A stretch of 64,000 nt of DNA from Datisca glomerata. Lineage: Eukaryota; Streptophyta; Magnoliopsida; Cucurbitales; Datiscaceae. The notes under the pieces were generated by a model. The model made no database searches and had not been told where the DNA came from. It saw only the letters and a program-made list of their open reading frames with translations. A program made the translations under genes and the position numbers. The stretch lies in contig QANY01005078.1 of NCBI GenBank assembly GCA_003255025.1, positions 124,001-188,000 of the forward strand, given 5' to 3'. Below are positions 1-11,459 of the stretch, one piece after another (position 1 is the stretch's first letter; the number at the start of each line of letters is the position of its first letter).

Positions 1-2330
1 ATTTGCAGACTAAACCCCATGGATTGGCTGCTGATTCATATATATTAGGGATAATTGATAACGATTCATGTTAATCGGAACCCTGCCCTTCTGCAAGCTT
101 AGAGTGATGGCATAAATGTAGCTTTTCTGTATCATTTATAGTATCGTATAACTTCTGTAAATCTACCAATCCTTTTCGTTACTAACTTTTCTGTATCATT
201 AATAGTATATAGTAATAGTTGGACTGCGAATATTTAGTGTTGCAGTGATCGTATTTCTTCTTTGCAGCTCCAAACTCTTGTATTAGAAATAGAGAGGACG
301 GATAACCTTAAAGTTCTTCATGTGACTTATTTAACTTACTTTCAAAAATTATGATCTGTTTCATATAACCAAGTCGAGCCAATCCCCCTCCAAGTGATTG
401 ATTTATCCTTTCTATACTAAAAAAATAAGGTAAAATGTCCTGATATTCTATTAATTAGTATGCCACTTTAGCTAAGGTTGGTCAATATGACTCAAAGGAG
501 ATGATCACAAATCCAAACACTTGTATCTTATCCTTGATTTGTTTTGTTCGTTGCTTTTAGACGTCTTTGCTGTTTTTTAATTGGATATAGAGAAAGGGTT
601 TTTCAAGTTTTTATTGAATCTGCCCAGCTTGCTTCTTTGGTTTTTTTAGTTAGATTTTCTCTTGTTGAATGATTAACTGAGTAAAATGATGAAAATATAG
701 GGTACTGGTGATGTTCGTTTGGATTGGAATTAGAATAAATGCTAATTTTTTTAAAACTTTCACTTGCATGCACTTGGAGTTTTATTAGTGTTAATGGATT
801 TTCCTGATTTCCTAATTGGTACTCTGAATTTCTTATTAACATATTATGACTATTTAAACTATGCCTATCTAGAAGCCTCATTAGTTTTATTGTAAGACTA
901 TTATGCATAAAACATGATCATCTGAATAGAAAATTACCATTGTTATTAAGAATTTGAGAGTTAATAAATGGCTGAAAGAAACTAATTATTTAATTATTAG
1001 TTGGTAATTTGGTATGTTGATTATCATTCCTTGGATGCTCAAAAGGTATATAAGTAGGTTAAGACATTTCATACTATTGATGTTCTTGCGCGCTGTGTTT
1101 GTTATTGTTTTAATTGCTAATTATGGATGCTTGGTTGAAACCCCTCTGTTATTTAGTTGAAATGTTACTAATTAATATGTTTTACTGTGTAACGGCAGGT
1201 TGATTACCAAGAAATGTAATTTCTCAAAGAAACAACGTGACACAACATGACACTACTCCAGCCGCAGCTTGCACAAGTGCCCCTTCTTCTTTTGGAAGTT
1301 TTAGAACTATAAAGAAGGGAAAAATAAAATATAGACACAGTTCTTATATTGTGACCTGTTAATATTAGCTATAGATAAATGTCTTACAGTTCTTGTTTGG
1401 GCTATGTTATCCATATGCATTATAATTTAATGTTCATTTAATTGATGCATCCTAATAATTTGTTCAATTGAAAACTTTGTTCTTCTAGACTTGTTGCATA
1501 TGGTATTGTAGTACATCAGCTATGTAGAGAAAATTTTATGTCCTTGCAATGAATGTCAAAATATGTGTCATCAATGTATTGACATGGTTTTTCATGCTGC
1601 TCAGAAACATAGAACTCTCAAATGGTTAGTCCATTATATCATTCAGTTTGGAATGATTTCCTATCCTTGTACCTAATTGAGCAATTACTCTTTATGAGCT
1701 TGGGTAGATTATGTGAAACACAAAGGGGGAGGTGTGGGATGAACAAAGATGTAGAATCTAGAAGGAGTTGGTTTATCTTATTTTCTCCTTCTTTTGAAAG
1801 CTTTACAGCTCAATTCTTCATCGAGACAGACATGCTAATTTTGTTTTGTTTGACCTTTCAGATTCCAAATATTTTAGCTACAATATAATCACAACCACTC
1901 ATGGCAAGAATGCAGGGTTTTTTCCAAATGTAGTATCAAGATTAGTTCTCTAATAGTTTACTGTTGTTGAGGGAATGGGAGAAGGTTTTAGAAGTTGTAA
2001 TAAGATTGCAACGTGTTTCCAATTAGATAGGACCGTTAAGAAAGGAAGTTAACTTATGAAATATAGCCCCCAAATTATGCATTTATTCTGATTAAATGAT
2101 TGAAGCACAAAGTACCAAAATACACAAAGTTTCATTAAGCTTAGTGCCCAACCATGTTAATTGATTTACTTTTGCTTCCCAATAATTTAATTTTTAATAT
2201 ATATTATATGCCTCTAGAGTTTTTGCTTAAACAATATTGCTTGAAATTTACTAATTTCCTATTTTCTAGTTGTCAACTGGCTTTATTTGGGAATTCTTTT
2301 CATCAGTCTAAAGTTTTTGAAAGAGTTTTG
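1..2330. other. Gene-poor AT-rich stretch, nothing recognised
   Basis: About 2.3 kb of AT-rich DNA. The only open frames are short, and none resembles a family I know. It leads into the subtilase fragment and the CACTA 3' end at 2331-3153, so it may be the interior of a CACTA element whose 5' end lies outside the window; no matching 5' terminus (CACTGCAAAAG) is visible here. Introns of a broken host gene are the other possibility. Confidence 0.4.
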
Positions 2331-2488
2331 ACAACTACTCAAATTGGTTCATTTCATGCAATGCAACTTGGAGTTACTATTATTTTTTCAGCTGGTAATG
2401 ATGGTCATAATCCTTCTTCAGTACAAAATGTTGTACCTTGGAGTATTTATGTTATGGTTCTTTAACCGATCAAACATTTCCGAGCACT
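2331..2488 (+). pseudogene. Subtilisin-like protease (S8 family) fragment, frameshifted
   Basis: Starting at 2343 the frame reads IGSFHAMQLGVTIIFSAGND and continues with GHNPSSVQNVVPWSI. This is the block of plant subtilases around the oxyanion-hole Asn (canonical form GSFHAMQ.GV.VVFSAGNDGP.PS.VQNVAPWSI). After WSIYVMVL a stop intervenes, but another frame carries TDQTFPST at 2465-2488, matching the conserved S(T)DRTFPT that follows in the family, so there is a frameshift near 2455. Only about 50 of roughly 750 residues are present, without the catalytic Asp, His or Ser regions. The fragment lies within 100 bp of a CACTA 3' end, which suggests capture by the transposon, although an unrelated insertion beside a dead gene cannot be excluded. 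Confidence 0.75.
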
Positions 2489-2564
2489 TATTTTTTTTAT
2501 TAATATCAGTCGAAGCACCGATCTTGCCTCTACAGCAAACGACATCGGTTTCTGAAGCTTCATA

Positions 2565-3153
2565 ATTACATTTGGAGTCTTACTAGATTTTAATCTTTCT
2601 CTTTAGGATATATTACTTTTGCTTGTTCTATGTAACAATTCAATATATATTTGTCATTTGGAACTATGATTTCTAGCGGACAATTGTCTATAACAATTTT
2701 GAGTAATTAAATAAAACGTTATGTGATTATGTTTTTTTGTGATATTTTATCAAAACTTTATTATTTTTTAAGTTTGTACGATTGCAAGAATAAGTATGTT
2801 CGTTGAGTTAGTTATTCACAACATTTATAGCATGAAAAAATTCTATATAAAGTTCTTTTAAAACTTTGAAAAATGCTATGAAAGATATACTATGGCTTTC
2901 AAAAATGCTATAAAAAAATTATCACAACATTTAAAAATGTTGTGATAGGGTTACCATAGCACTTAAAAAATGCTATTGTAGGGATACCATAGCGTTTCAA
3001 AAATGCTATGGTAGGATTTCCATAGTGTTTAAAAAATGCTATCGTAGGTTCCATCTTTTAATAACGTTGGCTAATATCCCATTTTGGGAAATGCTATGAA
3101 AATGCTACGATAGCGTTTTTTGGCCGCTATCGTAGTGTTTTTCTTTTGCAGTG
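2565..3153 (+). mobile_element. 3' end of a CACTA (En/Spm) transposon
   Basis: The block matches the second CACTA end at 27360-28007 over the stretch beginning near TAGATTTTA and TTACTTTTGCTTG, and again through the subterminal region. Between about 2870 and 3130 the motif AAAATGCTATG and its complement recur many times in both orientations, the usual subterminal repeat pattern of CACTA ends. The outer end read on the - strand is CACTGCAAAAGAAAAACACT, ending at 3153. An internal CACTA-like start lies at about 3136. No 5' terminus was found in the window, so the element is either cut by the window edge or truncated. Confidence 0.7.
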
Positions 3154-3230
3154 AATTTGCCTTAATTTTGGAAGGTCAAATTAATGAAACTAATTCCAAC
3201 TTACATGCATGTTGATCCAATACTCATACG

Positions 3231-3560
3231 ATGTCGAATCTGAACACAAGAGGTACCAATATGTGGAGAGTGGTTTTGGATCTACTAATGAATCTGTGTG
3301 AGGAATTTTTAAGAATGATGCAACAAGAGTTTGAGATGAGTCTCAGGAGAAAATTAAACCTCTTCCTTGGATTTCAAATCAAACAAACAAGAAGAGATAT
3401 GTTGAGTGAAAATGGCTTACCTAAATTTTTTGGGTTGCGTTTGCATGTTATAAAAATTTTACTTTATAACAAATGGATATGAAATGTGCATCTATAAATG
3501 GATACATAAAAAAGGAAGCTTACGTCGAGCAACCTTTTGATTTGTAAAGTGTCTAATATT
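3231..3560 (+). pseudogene. Copia RT end joined to integrase C-terminal motif, then RT again
   Basis: The translated frame runs from late RT (FLRMMQQEFEMS then FLGFQIKQ) straight into LSENGLPKFF, which belongs to the end of the copia integrase (canonical ENGLPKYFWAEA). It then jumps to a piece of RT (YNKWI, then a decayed equivalent of the YIKEEAYVEQPPDL block near 3500-3545). The same RT-to-integrase junction occurs in E2 near 20335, so it was inherited rather than created here. There is no catalytic motif and the piece is non-functional. Confidence 0.65.
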
Positions 3561-4680
3561 CTAATCATGTGTATAGACTTAAAAATGCCATTTATGGTCT
3601 CAAACAAGCTCCAAGAGCATGGTGTGGATGACTAAGTAAATTCTTACTTGACCATAATTTTAGCATGAGAAAGATTTGATACAACACTTTTGTCAAAATT
3701 AAAGAACCTGATATGTTGTTTGTAAAAATTTATGTTAATGATATTGTTTTTGGAGCTACTAATGAATCTTTGTGTGAGCAATTTTCAAGAATGATGCAAC
3801 AAGAGTTTGAGATGAGTGTAATGGGAGAATTAAACTTCCTCCTTGGATTCCAAATCAAACAAATAAAAGAAGGGATATTTATAAACCAAGAAAAGTACAT
3901 CAAGAACATGTTAAAGAACTTTGGCATAGAAAATGTAAAGGCGAAGAGTACTCCCATGAGCACCACCTTGAAGTTAGACAAAGACGAAAAAGGTAAGGAT
4001 GTAGACAACAAGCTTTATCGAGGTATGATCGGCTCTCTTCTCTATTTAACCGCTAGTAGGCCTGATACTATGTTTAGTGTGTGTCTTTGTGCTCGTTTTC
4101 AATCAAAACCTAAGGAATCACACTTAAATGCGTTAAAAAGAATTTTCAAATATTTAAGTGACACATCTTCTTTAGGAATTTGGTATTCGAAAGAATCTTC
4201 TATAAATTTAGTTGGCTATTCAGTTGCATATTATGCCATAAGTATGCTAGATCGAAAAAACACTAGTGGTTTGTGTCAAATTTTAGATAAATCCCATGTG
4301 TCTTGGTTTAGTAAAAGGCAAAACTCTATAGTATTGTCCACAACTGAGGCTAAACATATCTCTGCTAGTATTTGTTATGCACACATTCTCTAGATGAAGC
4401 AAAGCTTAAAAGACTTTGGATTATATTTTGATTATGTTCCAATAAAATGTGATAACACTAATGCTATAAATCTTTCAAACAATCACATTTTACACTCTAG
4501 AAGCAAGCACATTGATGTTAGGAATCAATTTATATGAGACTGTGTTCAAAAAGAGGATATAATTTAGAATTTGTGGACACTGAAAATCAACTTGTGGATA
4601 TATTCATAAAATCGCTAAATGAAGAAAGATTTTCAAAAATTAGAATAGAATTTGGCATCATGAACAATGTACAAATAAGT
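3560..4680 (+). pseudogene. Copia reverse transcriptase C-terminal part and RNase H
   Basis: The longest open part is 3713-4393. It starts MLFVKIYVNDIVFGATNESL, which is the RT active-site block; the normal YVDD reads YVND here, so one catalytic Asp is lost. GELNFLLGFQIKQIKEGIFI and GMIGSLLYLTASRPD follow, as in plant copia RTs, and then RNase H motifs (VSWFSKRQNSIVLSTTEAKH). A stop at 4394 is followed in frame by MKQSLKDFGLYFDYVPI and SKHIDVR, so RNase H once ran to about 4660. RT upstream of 3713 is recognisable (YGLKQAPRAW-like near 3600) but broken. Confidence 0.85.
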
Positions 4681-4689
4681 CTTAGTATG

Positions 4690-5135
4690 CATTTTTTACT
4701 TTGCTTATGATATTGACTCTTAGTACTCTAATATTAAGCACGTTAATATCATAAAAAAATAAAAAATTAATTGTGCATCTCAGGAAACAACGGGTGAGGT
4801 TAAGGAGTAGCTTCGAATGAGTAACAGAAGATAGACAAATGAGGAGCGGATGTGGTCTAATAGACAAAAACTTTCAGGCCTCTTCGCCCAAAAATGGACG
4901 ACCGGTCCCTAACGAGCAGTCGACCACTCTATTGCAGACTAGAAACTACCCAGTGGTTAAGAATGCAATTTTTTACCTTTCCCTTCTCAAAATCTTCCCT
5001 TTTCCCCTTCTCTCAAACCCAATCCCTCTAACTCGCAAAACTCACTCCTCAAATTCATAATTTATTCGCCAAATCCATTTCAATCCTTCCTAATTCCCTA
5101 AAATTTCTTCATCTCTCCAACTATTTAACTTCTCA
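4690..5135 (+). other. E1 spacer between pol and the extra ORF
   Basis: Non-coding spacer of the copia element. It carries the motif around TGATATTGACTCTTAGTACT (4707 on) that also occurs, doubled into a palindrome, in E2 at 17513-17595. Short blocks near 4835-4925 (GAGCGGATG, GACCGGTCCC, CAGTCGACCACTC) resemble sequences in E2 (17330-17370) and in the + oriented LTR piece at 21510-21560. Confidence 0.5.
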
Positions 5136-6150
5136 TTGGCTCCTAAAGCTAGTGCATCAAGATCTTATAGAGCATCAAAAGGGAAACATGTTAGAGAGCC
5201 ATCCCCCAATGAAGAAGAGTTGAGATATGATGAGAATATTTTTATTGATGAAGAAATCAGTGCAATTTTTCATAAGTATGAAAATATTAATATTGTTATG
5301 GGAAGAAATATCAACATTAGGGATTTTGATGGAATGGAGGATATTCCTCTTCTATGTAGAATGGGTTGGGAAAATGTCTTGACACCAAAGCTTAGAATGT
5401 ATCCTAGGCTTGTTAGGTTGTTCATTTGCAATCTTTCATTCACGAGATATCCATTAACTTTGAAGTCATATGTGAAGGGCGTAAGCATAACCCTTGATGG
5501 GAGCTCTTTGGGTAGGATCTTAGATATTTCATTTCATGGAACCATGTATTTTAGTACATTGACATGGGAAACTATAGATGATTTTGATCTCATAGAAGCC
5601 AATAGGATACTTTATGGATAAGATTTTGTAAACCATTGTTTAAGGCCCACGAACAAACAACTCACGATTATGGAAAAAAACCTCCATCACATGATCACAT
5701 ATATGTTTTTGCCTCATGGAGGACATAGGGATGAAGTGAGTTATATGGATGTATTTCTTCTTTATAATATTTTACGTGGAGAGCCCGTTGATTTAACATA
5801 CTTCATGTTATCCCAGATGATAGAAGTATTATCTTCTTCTAAAGCTTCCTTGCCATATGGAGTATGGCTAACCAAAGTGTTTCAACACTTTGGAATAAAC
5901 ATAGAGGATGAATCTTTTGTTGAAATGGACTCCTATGATACTTAGACAAAGGCATCCCTAAAGCATATGAAACTAATAGCCGATATTGAGGGAAATTGGG
6001 GGAGAGTACCTTGTAGGACTCAACGGGGAAATATTTCTCAAGAACTACATGAAGAAAGACCGGTTGAAGATGAAAATATTGTTTCTTATAGTAAAAGAAT
6101 GACTGAAACTCAAGAATATACTCTTCAAGGTGTCTCCTAAAGGCTAGACA
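5136..6150 (+). pseudogene. Extra 3' ORF of copia element, putative plant transposon domain
   Basis: One frame covers this span, interrupted by stops at 5619-5621, 5943-5945 and about 6138. The first part reads APKASASRSYRASKGKHVRE and later LYPRLVRLF-like, SYVKGVSITLDGSSLGRIL and TMYFSTLTWETIDDF. I associate this with the putative plant transposon protein domain (Pfam Transposase_32), which is found in ORFs of plant retroelements rather than in true transposases. The later part contains PHGGHRDEVSYMDVFLLYNI. The codon at the expected start is TTG, where an ATG would restore the usual beginning. It lies between pol and the 3' LTR, where some copia lineages carry an additional gene. Its function is unknown. 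Confidence 0.6.
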
Positions 6151-6628
6151 CTACGAATGCTCGAATCGATTCCCTTTCTTCATCCATTCAAGTGCTTCAA
6201 CTTAAACATGAGAATACCTACAACAACGTGCTTTAGTAACAACAAGATCAGTATGAGTCTGTTATGGCTTATGTACATTGTTGCTTCCCACAGCCCCTTC
6301 CTAATACATAATTTTGTAGTCTACTTAATTTATTTTTCTGACATTTATTTTGATGAATTTTGTTTCTGAACTTTATTCTGATAGATTATGTTTCTGAATT
6401 TTATGGATAGTGATGGATTTTGTAGTCTTCTTGGATTATCATGAATTATTTTGATGGATTTTTTTCTCTAATTTTGATGATGTCAAAAGGGAGAGATATT
6501 GAGTTAAGGGAGAGATTTTGATTTAAGAGGGAGCTAGACTAAAGGTGGAGTTATCATCATTTTATGTTTTAACTTAAATATTATCTTTGATATTAATAAT
6601 AATGGTTTGTAATCATAAAAAAGGGGAG

Positions 6629-7308
6629 ATTGTTGGCTCTTTGAGTTAAAAATCTAATTTTGATGATCACAAAATATTGTTAAGTCCTAAAGTTATGTTC
6701 AAGATTTTTTATGTCTCTTATACAGTATTACACGTATTGAAGATTGCACATGAAGAAGCGTGAAGATAATTGAAGAATCATGAAGACTCATGAGATAAAA
6801 TCTCTATAGGAGCTCAAAATTAGAAACAATATTTTCATCTTGAACATTCAGTGAGAAATTTTTCTTTCCTTGAGCCATATAATTTCCTATCTTAGTGTTT
6901 TAAGTGTAGTTGATCTTGTGAGCATAATTGTATATCTACTCTAAGTGAGAGAGTTGTTCTTTTGTTCGTGAAATTATTGAAGTTGTAACTAGGTATGATT
7001 GGTATGGTCAAATCATACCGGTGTATGAGGTTTTTATCTTCAACCGTGAAAAAGGTCGTTATTCTAGTTGATTCTTCAAGGAGGTGCCTAGGAGTGTGGA
7101 CGTAGGCAATGAGTACCCACCACGTAAAAATTGATTGTGTTCTTTCTCTCTTCTCTCTTCTTTTTAATTTTTATTTCGTACTTAATTGTTCTTCAATATA
7201 ATTGCATGCTACTATTATAATTTTTAATTGAATAGCATAACACATATTTACATGAAAACACCCAATTGACCCTCCTCTTGGGTAATTACACGACCCTTCA
7301 CCAACATA
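6629..7308 (+). repeat. 3' LTR of copia element E1
   Basis: The LTR begins TGTTGGCTCTTTGAG directly after the purine-rich tract and runs to about ACCAACA near 7306. The central part (6860-7130: TGAGCCATATAAT, GAGAGAGTTGTTC, TGTAACTAGGT, GTGTGGACGTAGG) recurs in the same orientation at 21690-21920. No second LTR lies in the expected place upstream of E1, so the TSD cannot be verified. The pyrimidine-rich block at 7139-7165 is typical of the region before the LTR end. Confidence 0.65.
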
Positions 7309-7316
7309 ACTAAATC

Positions 7317-7319
7317 TAA
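7317..7319. repeat. Left target-site duplication TAA of CACTA element
   Basis: TAA at 7317-7319 immediately precedes CACTACAAGAAAAATGGC. It matches TAA at 16250-16252 immediately after the other terminus. A 3-bp duplication is the hallmark of CACTA transposition. Confidence 0.85.
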
Positions 7320-8113
7320 CACTACAAGAAAAATGGCATTCAACAAGAGGCGGATATCTTCGTAAAAAATAATCCACAGGGATCATGTGGTGCCTGTGAC
7401 AACCCCTCATATTAAAAGTCTGCGTTTTCCATGAGACACAACGCCTCCTGTAAAGTCCCCTGTGGTATCTCACTTTTCACAGAATTTTTGGCCTCATGTA
7501 GAACGTTGTTTAATGAGGTTTTACGAGTCCTATTACTTTTAATCAACATGTATTTATAATTCTTGTGAATTAATATTCACATGTATTTTTATATCCTGTT
7601 AAATCAAATACCATAAGGTCTTTTGAATCTCATTGATATATTTTTTTGGTTATAAATTATGCCTCTTATAAAGAGATTTTCCTGGCATTTTATAAATATT
7701 ATTTTTTTACAATCAATTTATATACACCTGTTTACGTACTTATTTAATCATTCAAAACTAATACATTACTAGACTAAAAGGCATTCAAATATCATTTCAT
7801 TTTCATAAAATATTATCCATAAGTACCATCCATAATTATCATCTAAAAGTATTAGTAATTAATCTACTAGTACAACGTACTATTCAAAAAATAAAAAACA
7901 TCTGAAAGTTTTGATAGATGCTATAAAATAACTTCAAAGTTTCACTGCTACTCTTCAAAATTTGATGTCATGTTGAAAGCCTTCAAGAGATTGTAGGTCC
8001 TTCATTTTAAAGAATAAGATAGTAAGTTTAAGATAATTTTACTTTGCTCACATCACCATTTTATGCTTTGAGAAAATAACACTAGTTATTCACTAACCAA
8101 TCAAATAATTTGC
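7320..8113. other. CACTA 3' subterminal region
   Basis: Non-coding. It contains the 13-bp terminal repeat CACTACAAGAAAA at 7320, followed by a short block with CACAGG/CCTGTG motifs (ATCCACAGGG, GTGCCTGTGAC, CCCCTGTGGT at 7370-7470) that could be subterminal transposase-binding repeats. The rest is AT-rich with no gene. Confidence 0.6.
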
Positions 8114-8399
8114 ATCAAACATATAACCTTGAACAATTCAATCCCGGACAACACCCTCCATTCTGCTGCATAATTATAACAATATCTCTTCCCATCAACA
8201 ATTTTGCCTACTGTCCATTAACAATTTTGCCTACTGCTACATACATCTCGAGGAAAATCAAACATATAACCTTGAACAATTCAATCCCGGACAACACTCT
8301 CCATTCTGCTGCATAATTATAACAATATTTCTTCCCGTCAACAATTTTACCTATTGTCCATTAACAATTTTGCCTACTGCTACATACATCTCGAGGAAA
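8114..8399. repeat. Two tandem copies of a 143-bp unit inside the CACTA element
   Basis: Copy 1 (8114-8256) and copy 2 (8257-8399) both start ATCAAACATATAACC and end CATCTCGAGGAAA, with only a few differences. Each copy itself contains a shorter doubled motif, CAACAATTTTGCCTACTG. This is non-coding subterminal sequence. Confidence 0.9.
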
Positions 8400-8654
8400 A
8401 TCCCGTAAAGGTAAAATAAGCACATCATTTACCAACATGTCTATGTTATTCTCAAAACAATATAAACATACCATCTAGCACATAAAATTAAGCTCAAACA
8501 CCAAAGTCTTAACAAAAAACAGAGCCATTTTATGTTCTGAATACCTAAAGCTTAATAAAAAAACAACAATAACCAAAAACTAGTCTAATAATCTAACCAT
8601 CCAAATGTCAAAAGCATAATATGGCATTCTACAACATAAAAAATAACAATTTTC

Positions 8655-9270
8655 CTAAGTAAAAAATAACAGTTTTCCTACCAACCGACTCTAGTATGCA
8701 TAACTTGACAAAATGCAGCCTCAAACAAAGACCATTTCAATTAATAATGGTAAAATGATAAAATTCAGTCTCTTAAACCTTAAAGTATGCTAACCAAACA
8801 TAATTCATCCGCTAACAGCCCCCCTCCCCTTCTTATACCCACCCCACCTTCAAAGAATATTTTGAACTTTAAAACATGTGTTACCAACATAAAAAATAAT
8901 AGTTTTCCTACCGATCGACTCTAGTATGCATAACTTGGTAAAATTCGGCCTCAAACAAAGTCAATTTCAAGTAATAATGGTAAAATGATAAAATTCAGTC
9001 TTTTAAACCTCAAAGCATGCATAACCAAACATAATTCATCCTCTAACAGCCCCCTCCCCTACCCATATCCACCCACCTTCAAAGAATATTTTTGTACTTT
9101 AAAACATGTGTTACCAATAAAAAAAATAACAGTTTTCCTATCCAACCGACTCTAGTATGCATAACTTGACAAAATTCAGCCTCAAACAAAGTCAATTTCA
9201 ATTAATAATAGTAAAATGATAAAAATTCAGTCTCTTAAACCTCAAAGCATGCATAACCAAACATAATAAT
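8655..9270. repeat. Three tandem copies of a 230-bp unit inside the CACTA element
   Basis: The anchor AGTTTTCCTA occurs at 8671, 8901 and 9131, exactly 230 bp apart. It is followed each time by CGACTCTAGTATGCATAACT, the TAAAATGATAAAATTCAGTC-type block and, in the first two copies, the C-rich stretch near 8820 and 9050. The third copy is cut short near 9265. Copies differ by scattered substitutions and small indels, so the array is not brand new. Confidence 0.9.
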
Positions 9271-9457
9271 GGTACAACTATGACTTGGGCAAATATCAAG
9301 AAATTTAGCAGCAAAACCAGTAGTACTAAATGATGAAAATACATCTAGATACAAATCTAACCATAAATAATAACGTCCATATTAACAAATATAAATAATC
9401 TCCTTTACTTTAACTCCTAATGCAGCATAACAGTATAAATAGAGATCAGAAAAATGA

Positions 9458-11430
9458 TTAAATCTTTCCATATTGAACTTTGTCAGCGGGCCATGCAATT
9501 GTAGATCCTAAAGCATCTTCAATGCGAGTCATATAAGAATTTGTTCCCCATAATAAAGCTTCAGGTTTCTTTGCCACATCAACCCATACTCTCATAGCAT
9601 TAGGTCCGAGGGGAACGTGATGAACAAGATCTGTGGGCTCATTTGATGACCACCGTCCTTCAGCGACTACTTCCCCTGAACCAATCCAATCCAACAATTT
9701 ACACTTACTCAAGTGTGTTGGTCTATGAGTGTTGACACTCTATCAATAAATCAATAAAAACAAGTATAAGCATAAAAAATAAACACAAATAACCATGAGT
9801 TATAATTATTGTTAGAATAACCTTACCGCGGGAGAAGGTATAGCTGGATTTGATTGTGAATCACTTTGATGGCCCACATGACATTGATAAATAATAAAAA
9901 AATGCACTAGTCAATGAATTATATCAGTAATGATATCAAACTTATTTTGATTACCTTATTCTGATTTTTTAAAAGTTGTTGATCATAGACTTCATCTCCC
10001 TCAATTCTTCGTGCACCTTCTCACAAGTATCTTCCAACCTCTTCATCTTAGAATCAGATTGTTGTAAAACACTAAATGTTGTAAGTTTAACCCACGTGCA
10101 AAGGCCTCTCACACGTCCACATCTTTCTTTGCCAAAAACTTTACCAAGACCATCATCATTCAAATTTTGTGTTACAGATTCAGGATGCTCAACCTGAACT
10201 TGTTTCAATTTATGCTAAAATAACGAAAACTCAATGTTAAAGCATCAAATTTATGCAACCTACCCAACCATTCACATATAAAATGTACTTACAATACCTT
10301 AGCAACTTTTGCACTCACTGGCTCACCATTTTTTCTCTTATGTGCTTCAATCCAAGTATCAACTCTCGTTATCGAGCTTGGATTAGGACTACTCTTTTCT
10401 AAACAAAAGAAAAAAATGTTTAAGTACTACAAGTAGAACTTATCACTTGTTGAACAAGTTGAACATGAATGACCAATTCATGAGTCAAACGGGCATATCC
10501 TTTACGGCTACAAGGCTGAGGGATCTGAGTTTTTTTATACTCTTGAGATTATCACTTGTAGCCTACACATTAACAAATATTCAATATCAAACATAGTCAT
10601 GATGCAATTTTAAATAATACTTGTGGTACTTACCTTAAATCTTGCACTTATTTTCTCCTTGATGAAATCTTTCCAGTCATGAATTGATTTGATGTTACCA
10701 GGCTTAAGACTAAGTAACTTTTCTTCATCGTCTCTAGTTTCACTTATTTTTCTCATAAGCGATGATTTAGAACATGACCAAAGGCGACCCATTTATTGTA
10801 TCATTTTCTTTTCGCATAAGTCATCAATCTGGTATCGTGCCTAGTATCATAGTAAGAAATATAGTCATTGCTAGAACAATAAACAAAGCTGAAAGGTAAA
10901 CTTAACATTAAATGTTAGTACTTGCACAGATTTCCACATAATTTCTCTCATCCCTGAAGGAAGCTTCCTCCAATCCACAAGTGTAACAGGAATAACCTCC
11001 CGGACAATAACACCTAAAAAAGAAGATAGTTTCACAGACTCTTCTCCAATAGATTGTCCTAAATGATTTGTCATAACAAATTGTCTTTTACCAGGCTTCA
11101 CGACAATATTATTCGTTTTTATTTGACCTCTCGTTCTTTTAACTTTTTCAGGCAATGTTGGTTGGACTTGTGATTCGAGGTCACTTGCATGTTAGCCATC
11201 TCTAATAGGTTGTTCTGAGTGGTTAGGAGATTGATGTGTTTGAGGTGAAGCAACTCTGAGACTAGATCCCCTTGTATGTCTTGCAGGTGAATCTAAAAGG
11301 ATTTCACGGGCATCACGTTGTGTAATTTCATGTCTAGGAGTTCCTCACATGGAATTAACTTACGAACAGCCCCCTCGTATGTTTTACAGGAGAATCTAAA
11401 TCTAGATCTACTGTTTATTGTAGCTCATGC
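9458..11430 (-). pseudogene. Second CACTA gene, plant Ptta/En/Spm-type transposase (TNP1-like), multi-exon, decayed
   Basis: Several short - strand exon-like blocks occur in order. Around 11155-10920 is RGQIKTNNIVVKPGKRQFVM followed by DWRKLPSGMREIMW. Around 10792-10640 is GRLWSCSKSSLMRKISETRD with DWKDFIKEKISARFK. Near 10380-10290 is a SSITRVDTWIEAHKRKNGEP-like segment. At 10208-9969 is a coiled-coil-like stretch (SDSKMKRLEDTCEKVHEELR), and at 9712-9458 is a C-terminal block (VPLGPNAMRVWVDVAKKPEA). The K.LW.K motif followed by R.....SL and a coiled coil is what I know from Pfam Transposase_24 proteins, the second product of plant CACTA elements, thought to bind subterminal repeats. Gaps between blocks are compatible with introns, but I could not fix all splice sites. 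Confidence 0.7.
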
Positions 11431-11459
11431 TCATGCGTTGACCTCCGACTATACATTTT

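Larger units (their letters stand above)
3231..7319 (+). mobile_element. Ty1/copia retrotransposon remnant E1 (coding on + strand) with 3' LTR
   Basis: The order on the + strand is a rearranged RT/integrase piece (3231-3540), RT-RNase H (3560-4680), an extra ORF with a putative plant transposon domain (5136-6150), a purine-rich tract AAAAAAGGGGAGA near 6617-6629, and an LTR from about 6629 to about 7308. The 5' LTR, gag, protease and most of integrase are absent. Immediately downstream sits the TAA duplication of the 7320-16249 CACTA element. A second copy of the same family, E2, lies beyond the CACTA element in opposite orientation. Confidence 0.75.

Noticed and set aside
8110..8316. Open frame in the 143-bp tandem repeat as a gene
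   Set aside because: The frame exists because the repeat length and low stop density permit it; it lies in CACTA non-coding sequence and repeats itself.
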